From Clostridium oryzae (GTDB taxonomy: Bacteria; Bacillota; Clostridia; Clostridiales; Clostridiaceae), in assembly GCF_002029235.1 (NCBI RefSeq), contig NZ_MZGV01000008.1, forward strand, positions 56,390 to 120,389: a stretch of 64,000 nucleotides of DNA, written 5' to 3'. Of this stretch, positions 54,540 to 63,820 are shown one piece after another; the first letter of the stretch is position 1; each line of letters starts with the position of its first letter. Below the pieces are notes generated by a model. It worked only from the letters and a program-made list of their open reading frames with translations, was not told the DNA's origin and did not search any database. The translations under genes were made by a program, and so were the position numbers.

Positions 54540-56366
54540 ATGAAAGAATTCATTAGAGAAGATATAAGAAACGTTGCAATAATAGCACACGTAGACCACG
54601 GCAAGACTACATTAGTAGATGCTCTTTTAAAACAGAGTCATGTTTTTAGAAGCAATGAGAAGGTTCAGGAAAGGGTTATGGATTCTAATGACCTTGAAAG
54701 AGAAAGAGGAATTACAATACTTTCTAAAAATACATCGGTAAAATATAACGATGTAAAGATAAATATCGTTGATACACCAGGACATGCAGATTTTGGTGGA
54801 GAAGTTGAAAGAGTATTAAAAATGGTAGATAGTGTTCTGCTAGTAGTAGATGCCTATGAAGGTACTATGCCACAGACGAAATTTGTACTTAAGAAAGCAT
54901 TAGAACTTGGGTTAAAACCTATGGTTGTAATTAATAAAATAGATAGACCTGATGCTCGTCCATCAGAAGTCATTGATGAAGTACTTGATTTATTTATAGA
55001 GCTTGGAGCAGATGATGACCAGCTTGAATTCCCAGTAATATATGCATCAGCTAAACAGGGATATGCTAAGAAAGAGTTGAATGATGAAAGCACAACTATG
55101 GAACCATTATTTAAGGCAATTATAGAGCATGTTAACCCTCCCAAGGGATATCTTGATATGCCACTTCAGATGCTTATCACTACAGTAGATTCTAGTGAAT
55201 ATGTAGGAAAGATTGCTATTGGTAAAATAGAAAGAGGAGAAATAAAGAGAAATCAGAACGTAGCTGTAATAAATAAAGATGGCAGCACAAGAAATGTTAA
55301 GGTATCAGGCTTATTTACGTATGATGGATTAAAGAGAACTGAAATTGATCAGGCACAGCTAGGTGATATAGTAGTAGTAAGCGGAATTGGTGATGTAACA
55401 ATTGGTGAAACCATAGCAGATGCTGCTAATCCGGAAGCACTTCCATTTGTAGCAATAGATGAACCTACGCTAAGCATGAATTTTATGGTAAATGATTCAC
55501 CTTTTGCGGGGACAGAAGGAGAGTTTGTCACTTCAAGACATTTAAGAGACAGACTTCTTAAGGAATTAGAAACAAATGTAAGTTTAAGAATGGAAGAATT
55601 GTCACCAGATTGTTTTAAAGTTAGCGGAAGAGGAGAACTTCACTTATCAATTCTTATCGAAACTATGAGAAGAGAAGGCTATGAACTTCAGGTATCTAAG
55701 CCAACGGTTATTTTTAAGGAAGAAAATGGAAAAACATTAGAACCAATGGAATATTTGACTATTGATGTTCCAGAGGACTTTGTAGGACCAGTAATGCAGA
55801 AGCTTGGACCTAGAAAAGCAGAAATGGTTAATATGACATCTGCTGTAAACGGATATTCAAGAATAGAGTTTATTATACCAGCTAGAGGTCTTATTGGATT
55901 TAGAAGTGAATTCATGACAGATACTAAGGGTAATGGAATAATGAACCATGTTTTCGAGGGATATGATGCTTACAAAGGTGATATACAGCAAAGAACAAGA
56001 GGTTCACTTGTAGTATTTGAGTCAGGAGAAGCTATAGGATACGGACTTTTTAACGCTCAGGAAAGAGGAACTCTGTTCTTAACACCAGGCACTAAAGTGT
56101 ATGAAGGCATGATAGCAGGTGAGTGTTCAAGAGCTGAAGATATCGAGGTTAATGTGTGCAAAAAGAAACATCTTACAAATACAAGATCATCAGGTTCTGA
56201 TGATGCATTAAAGCTTGTTCCTGTTAGAGAAATGTCACTTGAGCAGTGTATTGAATTTGTAAACAATGACGAAATTGTAGAAATCACACCTAAGAGTATA
56301 CGAATGAGAAAGAGAATACTTGATACAGATCTTAGAAAGAAATCTGCTAGAAGAAATCAGGCTTAA
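54540..56366 (+). CDS. typA: Translational GTPase TypA/BipA
   Basis: The 608-residue ribosome-associated GTPase has G1 AHVDHGKTT, the switch region [15 protein letters not shown]3 [14 protein letters not shown] and G4 NKIDRPDA, then EF-G-like domains II, III and V and the TypA C-terminal domain ([15 protein letters not shown]). TypA helps ribosome assembly and stress or cold growth. GGAGG lies 7 bases before the ATG. It has a long structured leader. Confidence 0.97.
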   Translation: MKEFIREDIRNVAIIAHVDHGKTTLVDALLKQSHVFRSNEKVQERVMDSNDLERERGITILSKNTSVKYNDVKINIVDTPGHADFGGEVERVLKMVDSVLLVVDAYEGTMPQTKFVLKKALELGLKPMVVINKIDRPDARPSEVIDEVLDLFIELGADDDQLEFPVIYASAKQGYAKKELNDESTTMEPLFKAIIEHVNPPKGYLDMPLQMLITTVDSSEYVGKIAIGKIERGEIKRNQNVAVINKDGSTRNVKVSGLFTYDGLKRTEIDQAQLGDIVVVSGIGDVTIGETIADAANPEALPFVAIDEPTLSMNFMVNDSPFAGTEGEFVTSRHLRDRLLKELETNVSLRMEELSPDCFKVSGRGELHLSILIETMRREGYELQVSKPTVIFKEENGKTLEPMEYLTIDVPEDFVGPVMQKLGPRKAEMVNMTSAVNGYSRIEFIIPARGLIGFRSEFMTDTKGNGIMNHVFEGYDAYKGDIQQRTRGSLVVFESGEAIGYGLFNAQERGTLFLTPGTKVYEGMIAGECSRAEDIEVNVCKKKHLTNTRSSGSDDALKLVPVREMSLEQCIEFVNNDEIVEITPKSIRMRKRILDTDLRKKSARRNQA

Positions 56367-56371
56367 TTTAG

Positions 56372-56400
56372 ATAAAAGAGTTAAAAAATTAATCCTTTTA
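56372..56400 (+). terminator. Weak terminator after typA
   Basis: TAAAAGAGTT pairs imperfectly with AATCCTTTTA around an A-rich loop, followed by TTG. Low GC makes it uncertain. Confidence 0.4.
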
Positions 56401-56428
56401 TTGAAAAATACTATAGTTTCAGTTATCT

Positions 56429-56499
56429 CCGGGACAGGTCTCGGGCCTAAAGACAAGTTTCCTTAGAGTCCTGTCCTGTTTAAACAGAACTCTAAGGTT
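56429..56499 (+). promoter_or_regulatory. Structured element with alternative pairing before mltG
   Basis: CCTTAGAGT (56461-56469) pairs with ACTCTAAGG (56489-56497) around CTGTTTAAACAG. The loop-side CCTGTCCT (56470-56477) is complementary to GGGACAGG (56431-56438; one G-T) upstream. Both helices cannot form in full without a pseudoknot, so this is either a pseudoknot or a two-state RNA. The remaining 110 bases to mltG hold an AT-rich promoter candidate (TATAAT at 56567). Confidence 0.45.
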
Positions 56500-56612
56500 A
56501 TCTCTATTAAACAGGGTTTTAATTTAAACAGTTATTTATTAAAAAATCTTATATTTTATTTGCATATATAATGGTTTACCAAATAAATTTTAGATTTTAG
56601 GTGGAAGAGATT

Positions 56613-57647
56613 ATGATTAAGAAGCTCATAAAAACTGTTATAATATTTTGGTTACTTATAATGATTTTAGTATTAGGAGGTATGAAATATTATAAAGGTG
56701 TAGTTACACATCCTCTTAAGAACATAAAAGGCACTGAAAAGTTTGAGATAAAGCAAGGTTATACATTAAATAATGTCCTTAACAGTTTATCTCAAAATAA
56801 GAAAATGAAAAATCTGTTTATAATAAAATACTATATAAGTAAGAACAATTTATCAGCTCAGCTGAAACTGAAACCAGGTGTTTTCAAAATTAATGATGAT
56901 ATGGATATTGAAAAACTACTTGCCTCAATGAATAAGACTAAAGAGGTTTTACCGAAAGACGTAGTGAAAATAACAATACCAGAGGGTTTTAAGATAGATC
57001 AGATTGCAGCGGTTTTAGAAAAATATGAAATTATTAGCAAAACGTCTTTTATAAAGAGTATTAAGCATTATAAATTGCCAAGCTATATTAAGAAGGATAC
57101 TAAACGCAAGTATGCATTGGAAGGTTATTTATTTCCAAGCACTTATAATATTAAAAAAGGAGCTTCTGGAGAGAGCATTATAAAAATGATGCTTTCAATA
57201 TTCGAAGAGAAGATTAGAAGCATCGAGGAGACAACTGGAGTTGTTATAACTAGTAAGAAAATGGATAATATTATTACGATGGCATCTGTTATAGAAGGTG
57301 AAGCCAAAGAGGAAAAGGAAAGAAAAATCATATCTTCTGTTTTTTATAATAGACTCAAAAGAAATATGAAGCTTGAGTCCTGTGCTACGGTTCAATATGC
57401 AATAGGTAAACATAAAGCAGATTTAAAACCTTCAGACTATAGAGTTAAATCAGCTTATAATACTTACTTGTATGCTGGATTACCTGAAGGACCTATATGT
57501 AATCCAGGAGAAAAATCTATTGAAGCTGCGGCTGCACCAGACAAAACTAATTATTTGTATTTTGTATCTGAAAATAATGGAAGCCATTATTTTAGTCGGA
57601 CATACAGTGAACATCTTAGGGCTGTAAGAAAATATCAGGATAAATAA
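56613..57647 (+). CDS. mltG: Endolytic transglycosylase MltG
   Basis: MltG cleaves nascent peptidoglycan glycan strands at the membrane. The product (344 residues from the ATG at 56613, 5 bases after AGGTGGAAG) has one N-terminal membrane segment, a LysM-like domain (IPEGFKIDQIAAVLEKY), and the YceG core with LEGYLFPSTYNI, the catalytic Glu in MASVIEGEAK, and the SAYNTYLYAGLPEGPICNPGEKSIEAAAAPDKTNYLYFV block (in pieces). A GTG at 56601 is less likely as it sits on the ribosome binding site. Confidence 0.95.
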   Translation: MIKKLIKTVIIFWLLIMILVLGGMKYYKGVVTHPLKNIKGTEKFEIKQGYTLNNVLNSLSQNKKMKNLFIIKYYISKNNLSAQLKLKPGVFKINDDMDIEKLLASMNKTKEVLPKDVVKITIPEGFKIDQIAAVLEKYEIISKTSFIKSIKHYKLPSYIKKDTKRKYALEGYLFPSTYNIKKGASGESIIKMMLSIFEEKIRSIEETTGVVITSKKMDNIITMASVIEGEAKEEKERKIISSVFYNRLKRNMKLESCATVQYAIGKHKADLKPSDYRVKSAYNTYLYAGLPEGPICNPGEKSIEAAAAPDKTNYLYFVSENNGSHYFSRTYSEHLRAVRKYQDK

Positions 57648-57654
57648 TACTTAA

Positions 57655-57791
57655 AATTCACATTGGATACTTGTAGTAAAGTTTCTAACAATTTATTAAT
57701 TTATTATATATAAAACTATGTTTTAAATCATTGAAGTATGTATAATAAATTAGATTAATTAGAAACAATATATAAGAATTCAATGTGAATT
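57655..57791. repeat. Nested palindrome between mltG and trmR
   Basis: Outer arms AATTCACATTG (57655-57665) and CAATGTGAATT (57781-57791) pair perfectly. Inside, GTTTCTAA (57681-57688) pairs with TTAGAAAC (57759-57766), and AATTTATTATA continues the stem with TATAATAAATT. The GTTTCTA/TAGAAAC ends resemble the repeat copies at 22866 and 24693. It ends 8 bases before the trmR ribosome binding site. Confidence 0.6.
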
Positions 57792-57808
57792 TGCTAATGG
57801 AGGAATTT

Positions 57809-58453
57809 ATGAGCAATATAACCTATGACTATATGGATAATTTTATAAAATCATTAGTTCCTGAAAAACAAGGATTTTTAGCCGAACTGGAGAAAAGCGC
57901 AAGGGAAAATGGAGTGCCTATAGTACAGAAAGAGGTAGCTAATTTCCTTGAACTTATGATTAAGATAGTAAAACCTAAAAAAATATTGGAACTTGGAACT
58001 GCTGTAGGGTATTCAGCACTTGTCATGGCCAATGCATATGATAAGATAGAAAAGATAGATACAATAGAAAGAAACCCTGAAATGATACAACAGGCTGAAA
58101 AAAATATTGCTGCGGCAAACTTTTCGCATGTTATTAACATTTATGAAGGCGATTGTATGGATATAATTAAAGCTTTTGTTGAAAAGTATGATATTATATT
58201 TATGGATGCGGGAAAAGGTCATTACAACCATTTCCTTCCGGAGTGTTTACGACTCTTAAATGATGAAGGAATCATTATTGCCGATAATGCTCTTTATAAG
58301 GGTATGGTAGCATCGAAGGAACTAGTAGTTAGAAGAAAGATAACTATAGTTAAAAGGATGAAAAAGTATTTAGAATTAGTTAATGAAGATAAAAACCTTA
58401 TTACATCTGTTATACCGATGGGTGATGGTATAGCTGTTACAAGGAGGAGATAG
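57809..58453 (+). CDS. trmR: O-methyltransferase TrmR-like (tRNA 5-hydroxyuridine)
   Basis: The product (214 residues; ATG at 57809 with GGAGG 6 bases upstream) is a COMT-like class I methyltransferase with motif I LELGTAVGYSALVMAN (about residue 60), IERNPEMIQQAEKN and FMDAGKGHYNHFLPECLRLL. YrrM/TrmR of Bacillus subtilis methylates 5-hydroxyuridine at tRNA position 34 to mo5U. The next gene, 4 bases on, is a U32 protein of the TrhP type that makes the hydroxyl group, which supports this role. Confidence 0.88.
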   Translation: MSNITYDYMDNFIKSLVPEKQGFLAELEKSARENGVPIVQKEVANFLELMIKIVKPKKILELGTAVGYSALVMANAYDKIEKIDTIERNPEMIQQAEKNIAAANFSHVINIYEGDCMDIIKAFVEKYDIIFMDAGKGHYNHFLPECLRLLNDEGIIIADNALYKGMVASKELVVRRKITIVKRMKKYLELVNEDKNLITSVIPMGDGIAVTRRR

Positions 58454-58457
58454 AAAT

Positions 58458-59678
58458 ATGAACAAGAAACCTGAGCTTTTAGCCCCAGCAGGTAATTTGG
58501 AAAAACTTAAGACTGCTATTGATTTTGGAGCTGACGCAGTATATTTAGGTGGAAATAAACTTAACTTAAGAGCTTTTGCAGATAACTTTGGAAATAAGGA
58601 ATTAGAGGCTGGTATAAAGTATGCTCATGATAGAAATAAAAAAGTACATGTAACACTTAATGTTTTTCCTCATAACCAAGATATGGAGGGACTTGAGGAA
58701 TATCTTAAGGAGCTTTATGAACTTGGTGTAGATGCCGCTATTGTTGCGGACCCTGGAATAATAATGACTGCTAGAGAAGTTGTACCTAATCTCGAGCTTC
58801 ACCTAAGTACACAGGCAAATAATGTAAATTATAAGTCAGCAATTTTTTGGCATAAACAGGGAGTAAAGAGAATAGTTCTTGCGAGAGAATTATCTATGAC
58901 AGAAGTAATTAGTATGAGAGAAAAAATTCCAGAGACCTGTGATATAGAAGCCTTTATACATGGTTCTATGTGCATGGCATATTCGGGAAGATGTCTTCTT
59001 TCTAACTATTTAACTGGCAGGGATTCTAATAGAGGCGCTTGTGCTCAGCCTTGCAGATATAAATATTATTTAGTAGAAGAGAAAAGACCTGGCGAATACT
59101 ATAATCTTATTGAAGACGATAAAGGAAGTTATATAATGAATTCAAAGGATTTGTGTATGATCGAGTATATACCTGAACTTGTAAAGGCTGGTATAACATC
59201 CTTTAAGATAGAAGGAAGAATGAAGAGTTCATTTTATGTGGCTAGTGTCGTAAAAGCATATAGAGAAGCAATTGACAGCTATTTCGACGATCCTGATAAG
59301 TATAAGTTTAATCCTAAATGGATGAAGTACTTGGATATGGTGAGTCATAGACAATATTACACAGGATTTTATTTCAATGATCAAAATAAACAGGTATATG
59401 AATCTTCTTCATATATAAGAAATTATGATATAGTTGGTGTCGTAAAAGAATACGATGCTGCTAATAATATAGCTTATGTCGAGCAAAGAAATAAGGCTTT
59501 TGAAGGAGATACAGTAGAAATTTTAAGGGCTAAGGGAGATATGTTTAAAGTTAAGCTTGAAAATCTAAAGGATGAAGAGGGTAATAGTATAGAATCCACT
59601 CCAGTAGCACAGATGCAATATAGCTTTATATGTAAGGATAAATTAAGTAAAAATGATCTATTGGTTTTAAAGAAATAA
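58458..59678 (+). CDS. trhP: U32 family protein, TrhP-like tRNA hydroxylation enzyme
   Basis: The 406-residue protein has the peptidase U32 signature: ELLAPAGNLEKLKTAIDFGADAVYLGG (in pieces), LSTQANNVNY, EAFIHGSMCMAYSGRCLLSNYLTGRDSNRGACAQPCRYKYYLVEE (in pieces) with the conserved cysteines, and a C-terminal beta domain. YrrN/YrrO (TrhP) proteins hydroxylate U34 of tRNA using prephenate, giving ho5U, the substrate of TrmR encoded just upstream. Only one U32 gene is here, unlike the two in Bacillus. Confidence 0.88.
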   Translation: MNKKPELLAPAGNLEKLKTAIDFGADAVYLGGNKLNLRAFADNFGNKELEAGIKYAHDRNKKVHVTLNVFPHNQDMEGLEEYLKELYELGVDAAIVADPGIIMTAREVVPNLELHLSTQANNVNYKSAIFWHKQGVKRIVLARELSMTEVISMREKIPETCDIEAFIHGSMCMAYSGRCLLSNYLTGRDSNRGACAQPCRYKYYLVEEKRPGEYYNLIEDDKGSYIMNSKDLCMIEYIPELVKAGITSFKIEGRMKSSFYVASVVKAYREAIDSYFDDPDKYKFNPKWMKYLDMVSHRQYYTGFYFNDQNKQVYESSSYIRNYDIVGVVKEYDAANNIAYVEQRNKAFEGDTVEILRAKGDMFKVKLENLKDEEGNSIESTPVAQMQYSFICKDKLSKNDLLVLKK

Positions 59679-59737
59679 AAAGGATATGTATAAACCATTC
59701 TATTATTGGCTAGAATTTAGTTGAGGTGGAGTGGTTT

Positions 59738-61408
59738 ATGTTTTATTCAAGTTATAAAAATTGTAAAAGACTACAGAAGTTTAGATTATTTATTCTTATA
59801 ATATTTCTTTTATTAATAGTAAGACTTGCGTCTATTATGGTAGTAAAAGGCAGAGACCTACAAGTCCTTACAAATAATCAATATTGTATATCAGAGCCTT
59901 CTACCGATATGAAATTTAGGATTCTAGATGATAACGGGAAAAATGTTTTAAAATATAAAACTAATTACTATGTGGTTATTGATCCAGAAAATTTTTTGAA
60001 AAATAATATAGATGCCAATACTACTACGATTAATACATTGATTTATACACTAAGAAATTATAATGAGAAATATGACTTATCTAAATTAAGAGATGTCTAT
60101 GGTGGCAGGAGAGCTTATTATAAAGTAGATCTAAGTACATATGATAAAGTTAAAAAAATTCATGGACTTAATGGAATGTACTGTTTTTCAAAAAAAGTTG
60201 CAAATGTAGGCGGTACATGGAATTATAAAAATATGTTGTTAAAGAAAACATCAAGAAATAAAACAAGCATAGAAGAAAAAATAGCTGACTTAACTGCCAA
60301 AAATAAATTTCCTTCAATAAATTATGAGAAAAGTATAAGTGGGAAAATAGTGAAAGGTGATATTTCAAAAAACGCAGAGAATAAAGATATAAAATTAACT
60401 ATAGATGATAATCTAGAAAATAAGATAAAAAAAGTACTAGATAATAAAAGCTACTCTAAATACTATCAAGTAGGAGTAGCAGTTATGGAAAGTAGTACCG
60501 GTAAAATAAAAGCGCTTGTACAAAAGGATGACGGGAAGCCTAACATACTATTGTGTTCTACAACAGAAAATGGGTATGAACCTGGTTCAATATTTAAAAC
60601 TATCGTTGAAGAAGCAGCTTTAGAGAAGGATAGTAATCTAAAATATACAAAAGTAATGTGTAGAGAAAAAGGAGAAAATCATGGTAGTCTAGATATGGAA
60701 CAGGCATATATAAGATCCTGCAATAGTTATTTTAGTGCTGTAGCAAATAATATTGGTTTTACTAGAATCTATAATATAGCTAGGCAGCAGGGATTATTTT
60801 CAAAAGTGCTAAATTTTAGCGGAAATAATGAAGTGCAAGGAGATATAGCTATTCCAAAAAGTATAGATGAGACTAGCTTTGCAAACCAGTATGGCGCCAA
60901 TAAAGATGATTTTATTCCTACAGAGTCTCCAATGTCTATGATAGGTATGGGGCAGAGCGTCAGAATAACACCACTACAGGCGCTAAATATAGTAAATACA
61001 ATTGTCACTGGTGGAATATACATAAAGCCTTATATTATAGATGGAACGGTGAACAGCAATGGTGATATAATAGATAAATTTACTACACAATCAAATAGGG
61101 TAATAAGTGAAGATACTGCTAATTTTATTATGAATAATATGCGAGAAGTTATAGATAGTAGTGATGGGACTGGGAAACAAGCTTATGTTAGTGGTGTAGA
61201 TATGGGAGGAAAGACAGGTACGAACACAAGAATTGATAATTATGGAAAGAAGAAATCTGATGGGTGGTTTATAGGTTATTTTAAAGTAAATGATATATAT
61301 TATTCGGCTGTAGTTTTTGTAAATAATATAAATGTTGAAGATGAATATGGTGGTAGTACGGCAGCACCGATTTTTAGGGATGTGGTTAAAATGATGCTAA
61401 ATAAATAG
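59738..61408 (+). CDS. Class B penicillin-binding protein (transpeptidase), SpoVD/FtsI-like
   Basis: The product (556 residues from the ATG at 59738; GAGGTGG 8 bases upstream) has one N-terminal membrane segment (about residues 14-36), a dimerisation domain and a transpeptidase domain with SxxK in EPGSIFKTI, SxN in IRSCNSYFSAVA and KTG in MGGKTGTNTR. It has no PASTA domain. Relatives crosslink septal or spore peptidoglycan. Its place next to sigK suggests a sporulation role, but that is an inference; start at GTG 59726 is less likely. Confidence 0.9.
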   Translation: MFYSSYKNCKRLQKFRLFILIIFLLLIVRLASIMVVKGRDLQVLTNNQYCISEPSTDMKFRILDDNGKNVLKYKTNYYVVIDPENFLKNNIDANTTTINTLIYTLRNYNEKYDLSKLRDVYGGRRAYYKVDLSTYDKVKKIHGLNGMYCFSKKVANVGGTWNYKNMLLKKTSRNKTSIEEKIADLTAKNKFPSINYEKSISGKIVKGDISKNAENKDIKLTIDDNLENKIKKVLDNKSYSKYYQVGVAVMESSTGKIKALVQKDDGKPNILLCSTTENGYEPGSIFKTIVEEAALEKDSNLKYTKVMCREKGENHGSLDMEQAYIRSCNSYFSAVANNIGFTRIYNIARQQGLFSKVLNFSGNNEVQGDIAIPKSIDETSFANQYGANKDDFIPTESPMSMIGMGQSVRITPLQALNIVNTIVTGGIYIKPYIIDGTVNSNGDIIDKFTTQSNRVISEDTANFIMNNMREVIDSSDGTGKQAYVSGVDMGGKTGTNTRIDNYGKKKSDGWFIGYFKVNDIYYSAVVFVNNINVEDEYGGSTAAPIFRDVVKMMLNK

Positions 61409-61507
61409 TGAAGTGCTTTTATCTTTTATAGCAAACTGCATAATATAGTATCCACATAAAATAACCTTTTTTCACATAAAAGGAAACAATTAATAAGTTG
61501 CGGAATA

Positions 61508-61538
61508 AAATATTATAGGAGTTTAACTTGCATAGTAT
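61508..61538 (+). promoter_or_regulatory. Candidate sigma-E type promoter of sigK
   Basis: AAATATT (61508-61514), a 16-base spacer and CATAGTAT (61531-61538) approximate the sigma-E pattern (ATATT, 13-16 bases, CATACAAT). The spacer is slightly long. No sigma-A promoter is evident in the 134 bases between the PBP stop and this site. Mother-cell transcription of sigK would fit. Confidence 0.45.
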
Positions 61539-61626
61539 ATAAGTGGCAGTTTCCAAGAAAATTATTAATCGAATTGAAGTTAGACAACGTATTGGTATGT
61601 ATAGCACTATTAGGAGGAAAGGTCCC

Positions 61627-62091
61627 ATGTTGTTTGTTGATTGTTTGCTAGAAATGTTTGGCAATGTAACTTTCCTTACAGCATATATAACAAGCGGCAA
61701 CTCGTTCCCACAACCCTTAGATGAAAAAGAAGAGGAGTACTATATAAAAAGATTAAAGGACGGCGATATAAAAGCAAAAAGTGTTCTAGTTGAGAGAAAC
61801 TTGAGACTAGTAGCTCATATAGTAAAAAAGTATTCATATCCAGGAAAGGATCTGGATGATTTAATTTCTATTGGCACCGTCGGGCTAATTAAAGCTATTG
61901 ATTCTTTTGACAGTAAGAAAGGGACGAGACTTGCGACTTATGCAGCAAGGTGCATTGAAAATGAGATACTGATGCTCATTAGAAATAATAAAAAAATTAA
62001 GAGTGAAGTATATCTTCAAGACCCTATTGGAGTTGATAAGGAAGGTAATGAAATATCTTGTTCAGTGTATACACCACTTAATTATGTATAA
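61627..62091 (+). CDS. sigK: 5' half of the sporulation sigma factor gene sigK (interrupted)
   Basis: From ATG 61627 (AGGAGGAAAGG 6 bases upstream), the first 144 residues match the N-terminal part of pro-sigma-K: a hydrophobic pro-sequence (MLFVDCLLEMFGN, to about residue 27), then FPQPLDEKEEEYYIKRLKDGD, RNLRLVAHIVKKYSYPGKDLDDLISIGTVGLIKAI and LATYAARCIENEILM, DPIGVDKEGNEIS (cited in pieces). After Ser144 the next ten residues are unrelated and end at TAA. Region 4 (the -35 binding part) is missing. The partner half lies outside the window, beyond a convergent recombinase gene. Confidence 0.93.
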   Translation: MLFVDCLLEMFGNVTFLTAYITSGNSFPQPLDEKEEEYYIKRLKDGDIKAKSVLVERNLRLVAHIVKKYSYPGKDLDDLISIGTVGLIKAIDSFDSKKGTRLATYAARCIENEILMLIRNNKKIKSEVYLQDPIGVDKEGNEISCSVYTPLNYV

Positions 62092-62150
62092 CTTTTGGTT
62101 AACAGTAAGATACTCTTACGTAAAGCAAAAGATTGCATCTGCAGTTGAAG

Positions 62151-62200
62151 GGGTGAGTGACCATAGGAGGCATTTTTCACCCGACGGAGGTCACTCACTC
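62151..62200. repeat. Inverted repeat at the 3' end of the recombinase gene
   Basis: GGGTGAGTGACC (62151-62162) and GGTCACTCACTC (62189-62200) pair over 12 positions, including one G-T. The recombinase stop codon is inside the right arm. GGGTGA can alternatively pair with TCACCC at 62177-62182. No U-tract follows on either strand, so it is not a standard terminator. Confidence 0.6.
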
Positions 62201-63717
62201 TGTTTCATTATGTTCATATAAACTTTTATTGAAAAATCATCTTCTTTTGCTGCCTTAGCTTTTTCGTAGACAATTTTTTCTAACACTCCTTTTAATAAGG
62301 CATTTTTTTTATTTATGTCTTGAGTCTTGCGGTAGAGGTCAATGAACTTTATCGTCTTAGGAAACGTAAAAATGCTGCTTTGAGACGAAATTTTAATTTT
62401 TTTTTCTAGTTCAGAAATATTATTATTAATAATATTGATTTTATTTTCTATAGTATTATGACGGGCTAAGAATGTAGCATCATCATATACACCTCTTTCA
62501 ACCAGATCATGAAGATTCGATTTTTGATGCTCAAAATTTTTTAGTTCAATTTTCAGTGAACTTAACTGCTTTTTATAAGCAATCATATTTGTATCGATAA
62601 TATAGCAATCAGATATATCAAATTGAAAATCTCCAATCCAAAGATTAAGTGCTTTAAGAACTGCTTGTTCAATATAAATAAACTTACTACTTTTATTGCC
62701 GCATTTATTGCTGCATATTATGTGAGGCTGTTTGTTTTTATATGGTCTGTATACCATTTTAGCTCCACAGACACCGCAAATTATAAGACCTGCTAGGGGA
62801 TTTCTAGGACTCCTCAAACGCTGATAGGGTATATGAGTCTTATCTGCAATTATAGATTGCGCTCTTAAAAATATGTTCTTGTCAATAATAGCTTCATGTT
62901 TACCTTTAGTTATTATCCATTCCGATTTAGGGCGCTGATGAGTATCTTTTGATTTATTTGGATCAGAGGATTTTTTAATTAATTTTTTTTTCCAGGTTAT
63001 ATTTCCTATGTAAACCGGATTTTTTAATATATTAATAATACTGCTGCCGCCGAAGGCTTTGCCTTTAGCTGATTTGTAACCTAAAGAGTTTAATTGTTCT
63101 GCTATCATACCTGATCCCATTTGCTTGTTGACATACATATCGAATATAAGTTTTACCACAGGGGCTTCCAAAACATTTGGACATAAGCTCCTAAATCTTT
63201 TACCCGATACTATATTGTACCCATATGGGGGAAGGGGAGATAAATAGTTACCGTCTTGAATAGAACGAATTCTTCCGTTCTGAAGTCTTCTATTTATCAT
63301 CTTAAGTTCTTTACGAGACATGAACGCTTCAAATTCAGAATATTCTTCGTCGAAATCATTATTTAAATCATAAGTTTTTTGCAGTGTGATTATTTTAGTG
63401 TCATTTTGTTTAAAGGTTTCGAGAATTAGTCCTTGTTCCTGCATGTTTCCTCGTCCAAGTCTTTGAATATCCATACACAAAACTGCAGTAAATTTTTTGT
63501 CCCTTATGTCTTCTAACAGCTTCAGCATTTCAATCCTTTGTATGAGGCTTTCCCCGGATACTATTTCTTCATATATCTTAACTATATTCAGAGAATTTTG
63601 TTTAGCAAATTCTAATAGCGTTTTCTTATGTCTAGCAAGAGTTTCACCTTGTCCAAGTTCTTTTTCAATTTCTTCATCTGCACGAGATTTTCTAAGGTAA
63701 ATACAAACATTATCCAT
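62191..63717 (-). CDS. Large serine recombinase (SpoIVCA-like)
   Basis: The 508-residue protein has an N-terminal resolvase domain: IYLRKSRADEE with the catalytic Ser11, EIVSGES near residue 54, and VLCMDIQRLGRGN, then a recombinase domain (PPYGYNIVSGKRF, QMGSGMIAEQLNSLGY, SSIINILKNPVYIG), a zinc ribbon (CGVCGAK and CSNKCGNK) and a coiled-coil rich C-terminus (about residues 380-460). These are the parts of large serine integrases. Position and convergent orientation to sigK make it the likely excisionase of the sigK element. The ribosome binding site is weak (AGGA). Confidence 0.93.
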   Translation of the reverse strand: MDNVCIYLRKSRADEEIEKELGQGETLARHKKTLLEFAKQNSLNIVKIYEEIVSGESLIQRIEMLKLLEDIRDKKFTAVLCMDIQRLGRGNMQEQGLILETFKQNDTKIITLQKTYDLNNDFDEEYSEFEAFMSRKELKMINRRLQNGRIRSIQDGNYLSPLPPYGYNIVSGKRFRSLCPNVLEAPVVKLIFDMYVNKQMGSGMIAEQLNSLGYKSAKGKAFGGSSIINILKNPVYIGNITWKKKLIKKSSDPNKSKDTHQRPKSEWIITKGKHEAIIDKNIFLRAQSIIADKTHIPYQRLRSPRNPLAGLIICGVCGAKMVYRPYKNKQPHIICSNKCGNKSSKFIYIEQAVLKALNLWIGDFQFDISDCYIIDTNMIAYKKQLSSLKIELKNFEHQKSNLHDLVERGVYDDATFLARHNTIENKINIINNNISELEKKIKISSQSSIFTFPKTIKFIDLYRKTQDINKKNALLKGVLEKIVYEKAKAAKEDDFSIKVYMNIMKQSE

Positions 63718-63820
63718 AATATATAATCCTGATCATTCTACAAGCTCTAATATAATTTATTAATCTAAAGTCTATAATATTATTCCTAAAGGATTTTTTT
63801 AGTCTCTAGGAAATGTTCAT

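Noticed and set aside
61543..61626. Longer sigK start at GTG 61543
   Set aside because: The added residues are unlike any pro-sigma-K, and a strong Shine-Dalgarno precedes the ATG at 61627.
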